Below, piece after piece: positions 15,951 through 23,429 of a stretch of DNA of 23,429 bases. The position numbers were made by a program, and so were the translations under genes. The notes beneath the pieces were generated by a model. That model saw only the letters and a program-made list of their open reading frames with translations. It did not search any database and was not told where the DNA came from. The DNA comes from an uncultured Muribaculaceae bacterium (lineage in GTDB: Bacteria; Bacteroidota; Bacteroidia; Bacteroidales; Muribaculaceae). Every line of letters starts with the position of its first letter. Within the stretch, counting starts at the first letter, position 1. Where the stretch lies: assembly GCA_948788915.1 (NCBI GenBank), contig CAQFOZ010000036.1, forward strand, positions 1 through 23,429. Direction: 5' to 3'.

Positions 15951-18008
15951 ATGAGCAAAATAATTTTCAAATTAATAGCAGCAACGGTCTTTATCGCTAC
16001 AGGAATGTCTTATCCGTCCGGAGCCTACGCACAGGTCAATGCCGAACAGGTTCTTTTTATAGGACGCAATGTCCTTTCGATGGAAGACTATATGCTGTCC
16101 ATACAGTATTTCAACCAGGCCATCAAGGCCAAGCCATATCTTTCCGATCCATATTTCTTCCGTGCTCTTGCCAAATTGTATCTGGAGGATTTCAAAGGAG
16201 CGGAGGAGGATTGTACGCTTGCCATTGAGCGGAATAAATTCAAAACCGAAAGTTATAAGATCAGAGGATTTGCCCGGCAGAACCTCGGTAAGGATTCTCT
16301 TGCCATAGTTGACTATGACGCGGGTTTGCGCCATAATCCGGAGGATAAGTATTTCCTTTATTATAAAGCCATAGCGCAGGGCGAGCTTAAAAAGAATGAT
16401 GAGGCAGAACAGACTTTTGATAAGTTGTTGCGGATATATCCCAAGTTCGAGGGCGGATATACCGCGCGTGGACGAATGAGAATCATGAAGGGTGATACCG
16501 TTGGAGCGTTGGCAGATCTTGACAAGGCAATATCCATATCAAAAAATCTTACAAACGCCTATCTTCTTAGAGCGCATATAAATGCCGAGCGCAAGAACTG
16601 GCAGGATGCGCACAATGACATGAATATGGCCATAACGTTAGAGCCTCAGGAGGCAGACCTCTATATCAACCGCGCATATATAAGGTATAATCTTGATGAT
16701 TATTTCGGTGCAATGTCTGACTATAATTATACTCTTGAATTGCAACCGTACAATCCGATGGCTTTGTTCAACCGAGCGCTTTTGCGCTATGAAGTCAAGG
16801 ATCTGAACAGAGCAGCCGATGATTTCAAGGCAGTGTTAAAATATGAGCCGGAAAACTTTCATGCGTTATATAATTTAGGCCTTGTTGATATGGAGAGGAA
16901 ACATCATAAGGAAGCTCTTCAAAGTCTTGAAAAGATAACACAGAAATATCCGAGATTCTATCCTGCATATTATGCCAAGGCGGAGGTTTTCAGAGATATG
17001 GGAAATATGCGCAGTGCCATGCAGATGGCTCATACCGGAGATGAACTGGTGGCAAGATATGTGAAAAATCCGGAGAAGAACCCTCTTGATCGTCCTACGA
17101 TTGCAGCAGGAAAGACACATACGGTAGACAAGTCCCCGGCTTCCGATGAAGATGAGGATGAACTGGATGTGTTGAACCGTTTCAATCAGCTTGTTACTGT
17201 AGCCGACAGGGGAGCAGAGGTGTCACTTACATACAATGAGAAGGTGAAAGGAAGAGTTCAGGACAGGAATCTACAGGTAGAACCGGAGCCTGAATATATA
17301 CTCACTTTTGTCAGCGGAACAGAGACGTTGCGCAATGTGTCTAATTATTTCAAGGAACTGGATGATTTTAACCAGCACAGGTATGTCTCCGATAAAATTT
17401 ATCTGGAACCCCGGCAATCTGGAAATACAGACGAGTCGCAGCTAAACACACTGTTTAAAAGAGCAGACTATTATGAAGATCTCAAGAATGACGGACATGC
17501 TCGTGCGGCAGATCTTCTTGCGCTCGGTGTGGTGAGGGCATCTCTTAAGAATTATCCGGCAGCGATAGCGGCATTGGATTCTGCGATATTAAAGAATCCT
17601 GACTTTACGGTGGCGTTAATGGCCCGGGGTGCAGCGCGTCAGGCATCGCTGTCCTTGCATCCAGTTGCCGAAGAAAACGAAATGGCAACTGAATTGCGAC
17701 AGAGAAGCGAGGCGCACCAGATGCAACTGGCCATAGACGATTATGATAAGGTGTTGAATCTTAATCCTCGACTTATGTTTGCATGGTTTAATAAGGGGAA
17801 TCTGTTAAGTCGTTCGGGGGACTACACATCGGCTATACAGTGCTATGCGGAGGCTCTTGGCATTGACCCGGATTTTGGTCCGGCGTATTACAACCGGGGG
17901 CTTGCCTATCTGCATATCGGGAACAAACGGTCAGCATTCCAGGATCTAAGTAAAGCCGGAGAGTTGGGAGTGTTGCCGTCATATAACCTCCTGAAACGAA
18001 TGAAATAA
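15951..18008 (+). CDS. Secreted tetratricopeptide-repeat protein
   Basis: A 685-residue exported scaffold protein. A signal peptide (1-27) with cleavage likely after AYA is followed by an N-terminal block of about ten TPR units (about 33-370), with typical A-L-x-x-x-x-A-I and Y-x-x-R-G or Y-N-x-A elements. An acidic linker, SDEDEDELD (about 398-406), leads into a low-repeat middle region (about 410-500). Two or more further TPRs (about 505-680) include AWFNKGNLLSRSGDYTSAI. I chose the ATG at 15951 because it directly follows a -7 box and gives a clean signal peptide. A TTG at 15942 is unlikely. TPR proteins mediate protein-protein contact, and the partner is unknown. The phosphoesterase gene 40 nt downstream may be cotranscribed. 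Confidence 0.88.
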   Translation: MSKIIFKLIAATVFIATGMSYPSGAYAQVNAEQVLFIGRNVLSMEDYMLSIQYFNQAIKAKPYLSDPYFFRALAKLYLEDFKGAEEDCTLAIERNKFKTESYKIRGFARQNLGKDSLAIVDYDAGLRHNPEDKYFLYYKAIAQGELKKNDEAEQTFDKLLRIYPKFEGGYTARGRMRIMKGDTVGALADLDKAISISKNLTNAYLLRAHINAERKNWQDAHNDMNMAITLEPQEADLYINRAYIRYNLDDYFGAMSDYNYTLELQPYNPMALFNRALLRYEVKDLNRAADDFKAVLKYEPENFHALYNLGLVDMERKHHKEALQSLEKITQKYPRFYPAYYAKAEVFRDMGNMRSAMQMAHTGDELVARYVKNPEKNPLDRPTIAAGKTHTVDKSPASDEDEDELDVLNRFNQLVTVADRGAEVSLTYNEKVKGRVQDRNLQVEPEPEYILTFVSGTETLRNVSNYFKELDDFNQHRYVSDKIYLEPRQSGNTDESQLNTLFKRADYYEDLKNDGHARAADLLALGVVRASLKNYPAAIAALDSAILKNPDFTVALMARGAARQASLSLHPVAEENEMATELRQRSEAHQMQLAIDDYDKVLNLNPRLMFAWFNKGNLLSRSGDYTSAIQCYAEALGIDPDFGPAYYNRGLAYLHIGNKRSAFQDLSKAGELGVLPSYNLLKRMK

Positions 18009-18048
18009 TTACATATGCCATTTTAATGGTTGACTAAACATCTACTTA

Positions 18049-19677
18049 ATGAATATTAAAAATCTTTTGCCGTTATTCCCTCTTCTTTGTGTGTCAAGTG
18101 TTTTGGCGCAAAACATAACCGGACGCATCACCGCGTCCGACGGATCTCCTCTTGCCGGAGTTCCGGTATCTGATGGAATTAATATTACGCTGACAGACAA
18201 TAACGGGGGATATGCACTGCAGTCGGATAAAAAATACGGATATGTGTTCTATACATTGCCGGCCGGTTATGAGCCGGAGACTGAATCCAATGGCTGGCAA
18301 CCCAAGATATATGCATTGCTTAAATCTCGCAATCCCTTGTTCAAGGAGAACCATGATTTCAGCGTGAGACCGGTGAAGAATGACCGTTTCCTGTATGTTG
18401 TAGGTGCGGATGCCCATCTTACGAACGAGCATAATGATCTTGCCCAGTTCAAAAGAGATTATCTTCCCCGCCTTCGCAAACTGATTGATGACAACCCCGG
18501 TGTTCCGGTGTATTCTACGATTCTTGGAGATATGAGCTGGGATGAGTTCTGGATAAAACCAGATTCTTCAACATTCACGATTGCCGACTTTTCTGATTTT
18601 ATTACCAGAGAGAAGTATCCAATGCTTATGTTTCCGGTGACAGGCAATCACGACAATGACGCTTATGCTAAAGGGGAGGATATGGATATGGCTGCATCTG
18701 AGGCTTACCGGTGTTTCATGAGCCCGTCGTTTTATTCCTATAATCTTGGTGGGGTGCATTTTGTTGTGCTTGACGATATCGTGTATATCAATGACGGCTG
18801 GAAACGCAATTATAAAAACTATTATACGGAAGACCAGCTGGCATGGCTTGAAAAAGATCTCGCGTTGGTCAAGAACAAGAATACCCCAGTAGTGATCCAG
18901 GCACATGCTTGTAATTTCAGGCCTACGGCCGAGCTTGATCCCGTAGTCGAGGATAAACTTGTCAACGGGTCTTGTGACCGCCTCGGTGAGTTGCTTAAAG
19001 ATTTTCCGACGGTTCATATTCTTACCGGTCACACACATCTTAATTTTCATGCCTATCCTCCCCGGTTTCCCAATATCCACGAGAACAATGTGTCGGCAAT
19101 CGGTGCTACATGGTGGAGGAGCGGATATTATACCGACCGTAATATTGCTGTAGACGGTTCTCCATCCGGTTTCGCTTTATATGAGTTTGCTCCCGATTCC
19201 ATAACGTGGAAGTTTCTTTCCACAGACTTCGGCCATTCGGAAGATGACAACCAGTTCCGTCTCTACGATATGAATTCTGTGAAGAAAGCGTATAAGCATA
19301 ACAAGCTGATACGTGATTTGCTGAAAGCGGTTCCTGCCCGCGTGGACTATGCCGGAATAGACAAGAATATTGTTTATCTCAACGTGTACAATCATGACCG
19401 GGACTGGAAGATAGAGATGTGGGAGGGTGACAAGCCATTGAATGTGGAACAGGTCTTTGACGAGGATCCGCTTCACACTATAACATATGATATACACAGG
19501 CATGCGTCAGGGGAGTATCTGAGTACAAACTCAAGTACCCGTCCCAGATGCACCCATCTTTTTATGGCAAAGACAAGGAGTGCGGGACAGCCAGTCCGGG
19601 TAAAAGTCACGGATTCCTTCGGACGCGTATATGAGAAAACTTATAAGCGTCCATATCCTTTTAATGTTGCAAATTAG
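18049..19677 (+). CDS. Secreted calcineurin-like metallophosphoesterase
   Basis: A 542-residue predicted periplasmic or surface phosphoesterase. A signal peptide (1-20, ends VLAQ) is followed by a transthyretin-like N-terminal domain (about 22-105, ITGRITASDGSPLAGVPVS, MetallophosN type). The catalytic domain carries D121-A-H123, GDMSWD (160-165), GNHD (199-202), QAHA with H286, and GHTH (327-330), the full set of metal ligands. The C-terminal region (about 385-540) is the MetallophosC type. Such three-domain proteins are common in Bacteroidota, but their substrates are mostly unknown (phosphodiester or phosphomonoester). It follows the TPR gene by 40 nt. The last few codons carry the -33 region of the thrS promoter. 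Confidence 0.9.
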   Translation: MNIKNLLPLFPLLCVSSVLAQNITGRITASDGSPLAGVPVSDGINITLTDNNGGYALQSDKKYGYVFYTLPAGYEPETESNGWQPKIYALLKSRNPLFKENHDFSVRPVKNDRFLYVVGADAHLTNEHNDLAQFKRDYLPRLRKLIDDNPGVPVYSTILGDMSWDEFWIKPDSSTFTIADFSDFITREKYPMLMFPVTGNHDNDAYAKGEDMDMAASEAYRCFMSPSFYSYNLGGVHFVVLDDIVYINDGWKRNYKNYYTEDQLAWLEKDLALVKNKNTPVVIQAHACNFRPTAELDPVVEDKLVNGSCDRLGELLKDFPTVHILTGHTHLNFHAYPPRFPNIHENNVSAIGATWWRSGYYTDRNIAVDGSPSGFALYEFAPDSITWKFLSTDFGHSEDDNQFRLYDMNSVKKAYKHNKLIRDLLKAVPARVDYAGIDKNIVYLNVYNHDRDWKIEMWEGDKPLNVEQVFDEDPLHTITYDIHRHASGEYLSTNSSTRPRCTHLFMAKTRSAGQPVRVKVTDSFGRVYEKTYKRPYPFNVAN

Positions 19678-19697
19678 GAAGAAAAGTGTTATCTTTG
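19666..19697 (+). promoter_or_regulatory. Promoter of thrS operon
   Basis: GTTG (19666-19669), a 20-nt spacer and TATCTTTG (19690-19697) match the Bacteroidota consensus with one mismatch in the -33 box. The -33 box and the start of the spacer lie within the final codons of the phosphoesterase gene. Transcription should begin near 19702, leaving a leader of about 76 nt before thrS. Confidence 0.65.
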
Positions 19698-19709
19698 CGC
19701 GATTGGAAA

Positions 19710-19731
19710 CCACCTTCCGTAAGGCAGGTGG
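19710..19731 (+). promoter_or_regulatory. Hairpin in thrS leader, candidate autoregulatory operator
   Basis: CCACCT (19710-19715) and AGGTGG (19726-19731) pair perfectly, with an inner CC/GG and a GTAA tetraloop possible. The upper part reads CCGTAAGG, including CGTAA, which resembles the anticodon and following purines of tRNAThr(CGU). Escherichia coli ThrRS represses its own mRNA through an anticodon-like hairpin, so this could be an analogous site. That is inference from resemblance only. Confidence 0.4.
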
Positions 19732-19777
19732 ATGTTCTGTGTATTAACAATTTGATTGATAAGAAAATATATATTAT

Positions 19778-21718
19778 ATGATAAATATAACGTTTCCCGA
19801 TGGGAGTGTTAGGCAGTTTGAGTCCGGAGTCACACCGTTTCAGGTTGCCGAAAGTATCAGCCCCCGTTTTGCGGCGGATGTGCTGGCATCTAAAGTCAAC
19901 GGAGAGGAATGGGACATATCCCGTCCGATAGATGCTGATGCGTCGATAGAATTGTTCAAGTGGGATTCTCCGGAAGGAAAGCATGCTTTCTGGCATTCGT
20001 CGGCTCACCTTCTGGCAGAGGCATTGCAGGAGCTTTATCCCGGTGTCAAATTCGGTATCGGACCGGCAATAGAAAATGGTTTTTATTATGATATTGATCC
20101 CGGGGAGCATAAAATAACATCTGACGATTTTGCAAAAATCGAGAAAAAGATGCTTGAGCTTGTATCAAAGAAAGAGGATATTGTCCGCAGGGATATCTCG
20201 AAGTCAGATGCGTTGAAGATGTTCGGAGACAGGAACGAGACATATAAATGCGAGCTTATAAGCGAACTTGAGGATGGCCATATCACTACCTATACCCAGG
20301 GTGACTTCATTGATCTCTGCCGTGGCCCGCATCTGCCCTCTACAGCTCCTATCAAGGCGGTGAAAATACTCTCGCTTGCCGGAGCATACTGGCGAGGAGA
20401 CGAAAAGCGCGACCAACTAGTCCGTGTTTACGGCATCTCTTTCCCGAAGAAAAAGATGCTCGACGAATATCTTGCTCTTCTGGAAGAGGCAAAGAAGCGT
20501 GACCATAGAAAACTTGGCAAGGAGATGGAATTGTTTGCCTTCTCCTCTACAGTAGGACAAGGTCTTCCGTTGTGGCTTCCCAAAGGAGCAGCTCTTCGCG
20601 ACCGCCTGGAGCAGTTCTTGCGCAAAATACAGAAAGAGTATGGCTATCTGCAGGTAATCACCCCTCATATAGGTAACAAACAGCTGTATGTAACTTCAGG
20701 TCACTGGGCTAAATATGGGAAGGATTCATTCCAGCCAATCAAAACCCCGCAGGAGGGAGAGGAATATATGCTCAAACCTATGAACTGTCCTCACCACTGT
20801 GAGATCTACAAGGCGTCTCCCCGTTCATACCGGGATCTTCCGTTGCGTTTTGCGGAATTTGGAACAGTATACCGTTATGAGCAGAGCGGAGAACTTCACG
20901 GACTGACCAGAGTGAGAGGTTTTACGCAGGATGACGCACACCTTTTCTGTGCGCCCGAACAGATCAAGGAAGAATTCCTGAAAGTTATGGATATAATTCT
21001 TTATATCTTCAGGGCACTTGATTTCAAGAACTATGAGGTTCAGATTTCATTGCGCGATCCGAAGAACAAACAGAAATATATCGGTAGCGACGAGAACTGG
21101 CATCTTGCCGAGAACGCTATTATAGAGGCCTGTCAGGAGAAAGGTCTTAAAGCTACCCAGGTCGAGGGGGAGGCCGCGTTCTACGGTCCGAAACTCGACT
21201 TTATGGTCAAAGATGCCATCGGACGCCGCTGGCAGCTTGGGACCATACAGGTAGACTATAATCTTCCTGAGCGTTTTGAACTTGAATATACCGGTGCGGA
21301 CAACCAGAAGCATCGTCCGGTCATGATTCACCGTGCGCCATTCGGTTCTATGGAGCGATTTGTGGCAGTTCTGCTCGAGCATACCGCCGGCAAATTGCCG
21401 TTGTGGCTGATTCCGGAGCAATGTGTAGTTCTTCCGATCAGTGAGAAATTCAACGAATATGCATATCATGTAGTCAAGGAACTTGACAAAGCTGGTGTGC
21501 GTGCCATAGTTGACGACAGAAACGAGAAAATCGGCAAGAAAATCCGCGATAACGAGCTGAAAAAAATACCGTATTTGCTCATAGTTGGAGAAAAAGAAGC
21601 ACAAAATGAAGAAGTTTCTGTAAGAAAACAGGGCGAAGGTGATAAAGGAACGATGAAAATCATTAACTTTGCAGACGAAATTAATGCCGAAGTGGCATCA
21701 ATGACGAACAAAGATTAA
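19778..21718 (+). CDS. thrS: Threonyl-tRNA synthetase
   Basis: Charges tRNAThr with threonine and removes mischarged serine. The full-length protein has 646 residues. An N-terminal TGS domain (1-62) precedes the editing domain with H73, H77, C181 and H185 (HSSAH and CRGPH). The class II catalytic core shows zinc ligands C337 (MNCPHHC), H388 (DDAHLF) and H518 (MIHRAPFGS), motif 2 with RVRGFTQDD and motif 3 with GSMERFVAVLLEH. A C-terminal anticodon-binding domain (about 540-640) includes GVRAIVDDRNEKIGKKI. All key residues are present. It is first in thrS-infC-rpmI-rplT, with a recognisable promoter and leader hairpin. The sequence uses CGC and CGT arginine codons freely, unlike the AGA/AGG-rich glycosyltransferase genes. 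Confidence 0.97.
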   Translation: MINITFPDGSVRQFESGVTPFQVAESISPRFAADVLASKVNGEEWDISRPIDADASIELFKWDSPEGKHAFWHSSAHLLAEALQELYPGVKFGIGPAIENGFYYDIDPGEHKITSDDFAKIEKKMLELVSKKEDIVRRDISKSDALKMFGDRNETYKCELISELEDGHITTYTQGDFIDLCRGPHLPSTAPIKAVKILSLAGAYWRGDEKRDQLVRVYGISFPKKKMLDEYLALLEEAKKRDHRKLGKEMELFAFSSTVGQGLPLWLPKGAALRDRLEQFLRKIQKEYGYLQVITPHIGNKQLYVTSGHWAKYGKDSFQPIKTPQEGEEYMLKPMNCPHHCEIYKASPRSYRDLPLRFAEFGTVYRYEQSGELHGLTRVRGFTQDDAHLFCAPEQIKEEFLKVMDIILYIFRALDFKNYEVQISLRDPKNKQKYIGSDENWHLAENAIIEACQEKGLKATQVEGEAAFYGPKLDFMVKDAIGRRWQLGTIQVDYNLPERFELEYTGADNQKHRPVMIHRAPFGSMERFVAVLLEHTAGKLPLWLIPEQCVVLPISEKFNEYAYHVVKELDKAGVRAIVDDRNEKIGKKIRDNELKKIPYLLIVGEKEAQNEEVSVRKQGEGDKGTMKIINFADEINAEVASMTNKD

Positions 21719-21776
21719 GAAAATAACAGATAAAGAATACTTAACCGCCTCATGCATTGGGGCATAACGACACTTA

Positions 21777-22436
21777 ATGGAGAAAAAACCACAATTCAAC
21801 GGACCGCAACGTCCTGTGGGGGCGGGTCCAAGGCCACGTCCGGGGCAGCGTCCGCAGCGCGGAAATGACAAAAACGGGCGCGACCAATATGTGATTAACG
21901 AGCAAATCCGCGCACGGGAGGTGCGTCTGGTAGGCGATAATGTAGAGCAAGGTATATATCCTATAGACAAGGCTCGTCGCATTGCCGCCGATCTTGAGCT
22001 CGACCTCATTGAGATCTCTCCCAATGCAGAACCGCCGGTATGCCGGGTACTGGATTTTCAGAAATTCCTATATCAGCAGAAAAAACGTCAGAAGGAACAG
22101 AAGGCAAAGGCCGCAAAAGTCGTGATAAAGGAGATCCGTTTCGGACCCCAGACAGATGACCACGATTATAATTTCAAGCTCAAACATGCCATGGGTTTCC
22201 TGAAGGAGGGTTCCAAAGTGAAGGCATATGTGTTCTTTAGAGGGCGTTCCATCGTGTTCAAAGAGCAGGGAGAGGTTCTTCTTCTCCGCTTTGCAAACGA
22301 CCTTGAGGAGTATGGGAAAGTAGAGATGATGCCTGTGCTCGAGGGAAAAAGAATGACTATCATGCTCAGTCCGCTGAAAGCGGCTCCCAAAAAGGAGAAA
22401 CCGGAGCAGAAAACCAAGGCGGAGCAGGAGGATTGA
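21777..22436 (+). CDS. infC: Translation initiation factor IF-3
   Basis: Binds the 30S subunit, proofreads initiator tRNA and start codon, and prevents premature 50S joining. The 219-residue protein contains the IF3 N-domain from QYVINEQIRAREVRLVG, then ISPNAEPPVCRVLDFQKFLY. A basic linker KKRQKEQKAKAA leads to the C-domain (IRFGPQTDDHDYNFKL, then VKAYVFFRGR and EGKRMTI). Upstream of the conserved part lies an Arg/Pro/Gly-rich extension of about 35 residues that many IF3 proteins lack, and the C-terminus has a Lys/Glu-rich tail. The ATG start fits the frame, and no unusual AUU-type start is needed. It is 58 nt after thrS and 101 nt before rpmI. Confidence 0.95.
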   Translation: MEKKPQFNGPQRPVGAGPRPRPGQRPQRGNDKNGRDQYVINEQIRAREVRLVGDNVEQGIYPIDKARRIAADLELDLIEISPNAEPPVCRVLDFQKFLYQQKKRQKEQKAKAAKVVIKEIRFGPQTDDHDYNFKLKHAMGFLKEGSKVKAYVFFRGRSIVFKEQGEVLLLRFANDLEEYGKVEMMPVLEGKRMTIMLSPLKAAPKKEKPEQKTKAEQED

Positions 22437-22444
22437 TATTAACC

Positions 22445-22502
22445 CTCTGTTCAGCTGATATTTAAAACAGAGATAAATGCAGACCGTAGGCACACAGTGC
22501 CG
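22445..22502 (+). promoter_or_regulatory. Leader of rpmI with hairpins and motifs shared with rplT leader
   Basis: The 101-nt infC-rpmI spacer holds CTCTGTT (22445-22451) paired with AACAGAG (22466-22472). It also holds a 5-bp hairpin GGCAC-ACA-GTGCC (22489-22501). Four short motifs occur in order: TGTTCAGCT (22448), TGCA (22478), TAGG (22487) and TGCCG (22498). All four recur in the same order before rplT. L20 represses the rpmI-rplT operon in other bacteria, so an L20 site is plausible. I cannot fold or align it properly here. Confidence 0.35.
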
Positions 22503-22537
22503 AGGTGAATATTTAACATAACTAAATTTTCAAAACA

Positions 22538-22735
22538 ATGCCAAAAGTAAAGACCAATGCCGCGTCCAAGAAGCGCTTTGCGCTCACCGGCACAGGGAAA
22601 ATCAAGAGGAAACATGCTTACCACAGCCACATCCTGACAAAGAAAAGCAAAAAACGTAAGAGAAATCTGGATCACACAGCTTTGGTGATGGAAGCAAATA
22701 TCAAGGCTGTCCGCGAACTTCTTTGCCTCCGTTAA
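22538..22735 (+). CDS. rpmI: 50S ribosomal protein L35
   Basis: A small, very basic large-subunit protein of 65 residues. The family pattern is clear: MPKVKTNAASKKRF, GTGKIKRKHAYHSH, ILTKKSKKRKRNL, then a C-terminal helix with ALVMEANIKAVRELL. It sits between infC and rplT as in most bacteria. It has no strong Shine-Dalgarno, only an A-rich sequence before the ATG. The spacer upstream contains candidate regulatory hairpins. Confidence 0.96.
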   Translation: MPKVKTNAASKKRFALTGTGKIKRKHAYHSHILTKKSKKRKRNLDHTALVMEANIKAVRELLCLR

Positions 22736-22746
22736 AAGGTAAGCCT

Positions 22747-22844
22747 GCGACTGAAATATAGTCGCAACTCAAAATTTTACTTTATTTTTTTATTAACCGA
22801 ATGTTCAGCTCCGCAAGTGCATAAACTATAGGAATTGCCGCTGA
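22747..22844 (+). promoter_or_regulatory. Leader of rplT with hairpins
   Basis: GCGACT (22747-22752) and AGTCGC (22760-22765) form a 6-bp stem 11 nt after the rpmI stop. A T-rich stretch (to 22791) follows, but at 19 nt it is too far away for a normal terminator. TCAGC (22805-22809) can pair with GCTGA (22840-22844) around the motif set TGTTCAGCT (22802), TGCA (22818), TAGG (22829) and TGCCG (22836), which also occurs before rpmI. It is a possible attenuator or L20 operator. Confidence 0.35.
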
Positions 22845-22864
22845 CGTTCAAAAAATCGAAAAAA

Positions 22865-23212
22865 ATGCCAAGATCAGTAAATCACGTAGCCTCAAGGGCA
22901 AAAAGAAAGAAAATCCTTAAACTTACCCGTGGTTATTATGGAAGCCGTCGCAATGTATGGACAGTAGCCAAAAACACATGGGAGAAGGGTCTTACTTATG
23001 CTTATCGCGACCGTAAACAGAAAAAACGCGATTTCCGCGCACTCTGGATTCAGCGTATCAATGCCGCTGCACGTCAGGAGGGTCTTTCATATTCAATGCT
23101 TATGGGTCTGATCCACAAAGCCGGAATTGAAATCAACCGCAAGGTTCTTGCCGAACTTGCAATGAACAATCCTGCTGCATTCAAAGCAATTGTAGCTAAG
23201 GTTAAGAAATAA
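22865..23212 (+). CDS. rplT: 50S ribosomal protein L20
   Basis: An early-assembly large-subunit protein that binds 23S rRNA and is a known autoregulator of its operon. The 115-residue protein starts MPRSVNHVASRAKRKKILKL, then GYYGSRRNVWTVAK, YAYRDRKQKKRDFRALWIQR and INAAARQEGLSYS, which is diagnostic. A longer in-frame reading from a non-ATG codon at 22835 adds ten residues that do not match the family. The ATG at 22865 is correct. A strong terminator follows after 19 nt, closing the operon. Confidence 0.97.
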   Translation: MPRSVNHVASRAKRKKILKLTRGYYGSRRNVWTVAKNTWEKGLTYAYRDRKQKKRDFRALWIQRINAAARQEGLSYSMLMGLIHKAGIEINRKVLAELAMNNPAAFKAIVAKVKK

Positions 23213-23231
23213 GATTATATAAGTCTTATAG

Positions 23232-23263
23232 AAAAAAGTGACGACTTCGGTCGTCACTTTTTT
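23232..23263 (+). terminator. Rho-independent terminator of thrS-rplT operon
   Basis: A perfect 14-bp stem, AAAAAAGTGACGAC (23232-23245) with GTCGTCACTTTTTT (23250-23263), is closed by a canonical C(UUCG)G tetraloop and ends in a run of six T. It starts 20 nt past the rplT stop. The symmetry would allow it to work on both strands. Confidence 0.93.
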
Positions 23264-23429
23264 CTATTGCAGATGCAAGATGGATTAAGGTTGACAGGGG
23301 GGAGTTGTGTGCCCCACGTAAGTAAACTTCAGATCACATGGTAAATTTTCCGGGATTCTATAAAAATGTAAATATTTTTATTGCTGTCCGATAAAACTCA
23401 ATAATATCAAAAACGCATGGCTCGACCGC
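23264..23429. other. Non-coding right edge, possible start of next gene
   Basis: No complete gene is present. TAAAAAT (23361-23367) and ATTTTTA (23374-23380) form an AT-only 7-bp inverted repeat. An ATG at 23417 opens a frame reading M-A-R-P up to the window end, too short to support a call. I see no tRNA, attachment site or transposon end that I can defend. Confidence 0.4.

Noticed and set aside
18568..19080. 170-codon antisense frame in the phosphoesterase gene
   Set aside because: The sense frame carries all the metal-binding motifs, and the antisense frame has none.
22747..22791. Intrinsic terminator between rpmI and rplT
   Set aside because: The T-run is 19 nt from the stem, too far for a standard terminator. 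It is kept only as a leader hairpin.
23264..23429. Insertion-sequence end or tRNA at the right edge
   Set aside because: There is no defensible terminal repeat, transposase start or cloverleaf in the 166 bases available.

Overview
The window looks like chromosomal DNA from a member of the Bacteroidales, probably a gut Muribaculaceae-type organism. This is an inference. It rests on several -7 boxes of the form TAnnTTTG (two with a TTTG-like -33 box 19-20 nt upstream), weak Shine-Dalgarno sites, an AddB-type PD-(D/E)XK nuclease with no Walker A, META-domain and MetallophosN/C proteins, and an L25/Ctc protein next to pth and an S4-domain gene. No rRNA, tRNA, CRISPR array, insertion sequence or prophage was found.

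Left part (about 155-3341, minus strand): a compact unit of holB (clamp-loader delta'), a sugar-phosphate nucleotidyltransferase and galE, closed by a hairpin terminator. Diverging from holB, about 3410-11339 on the plus strand is a tightly packed run of five genes. They are a GtrB/DPM-like polyprenyl-phosphate glycosyltransferase, a soluble GT2, two tandem paralogous polytopic membrane proteins with GT-C-like features, and a large AddB-type nuclease. The first four look like a cassette that charges a lipid carrier with sugar and uses it outside the inner membrane. This is the best candidate here for an undescribed system.

Middle part (11379-13463): a well-formed promoter drives rplY, which ends in a strong terminator. 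pth and an Hsp15-like S4 gene follow. The S4 gene is followed by a 195-nt spacer holding a possible structured RNA and a perfect 15-bp hairpin. A double-META lipoprotein and a type II NADH dehydrogenase lie on the minus strand. A shared regulatory region separates them from a secreted TPR protein and a secreted calcineurin-like phosphoesterase on the plus strand.

Right part (19666-23263): thrS-infC-rpmI-rplT, a classic translation operon. It starts from a Bacteroidota-type promoter inside the end of the phosphoesterase gene and ends in a perfect 14-bp UUCG-loop terminator. The thrS leader carries a hairpin with a CGUAA loop, and the rpmI and rplT leaders share an ordered set of short motifs. 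Both are candidates for autogenous control. The last 166 bases hold no complete gene. All functional calls come from reading motifs by eye, and no database search was possible.
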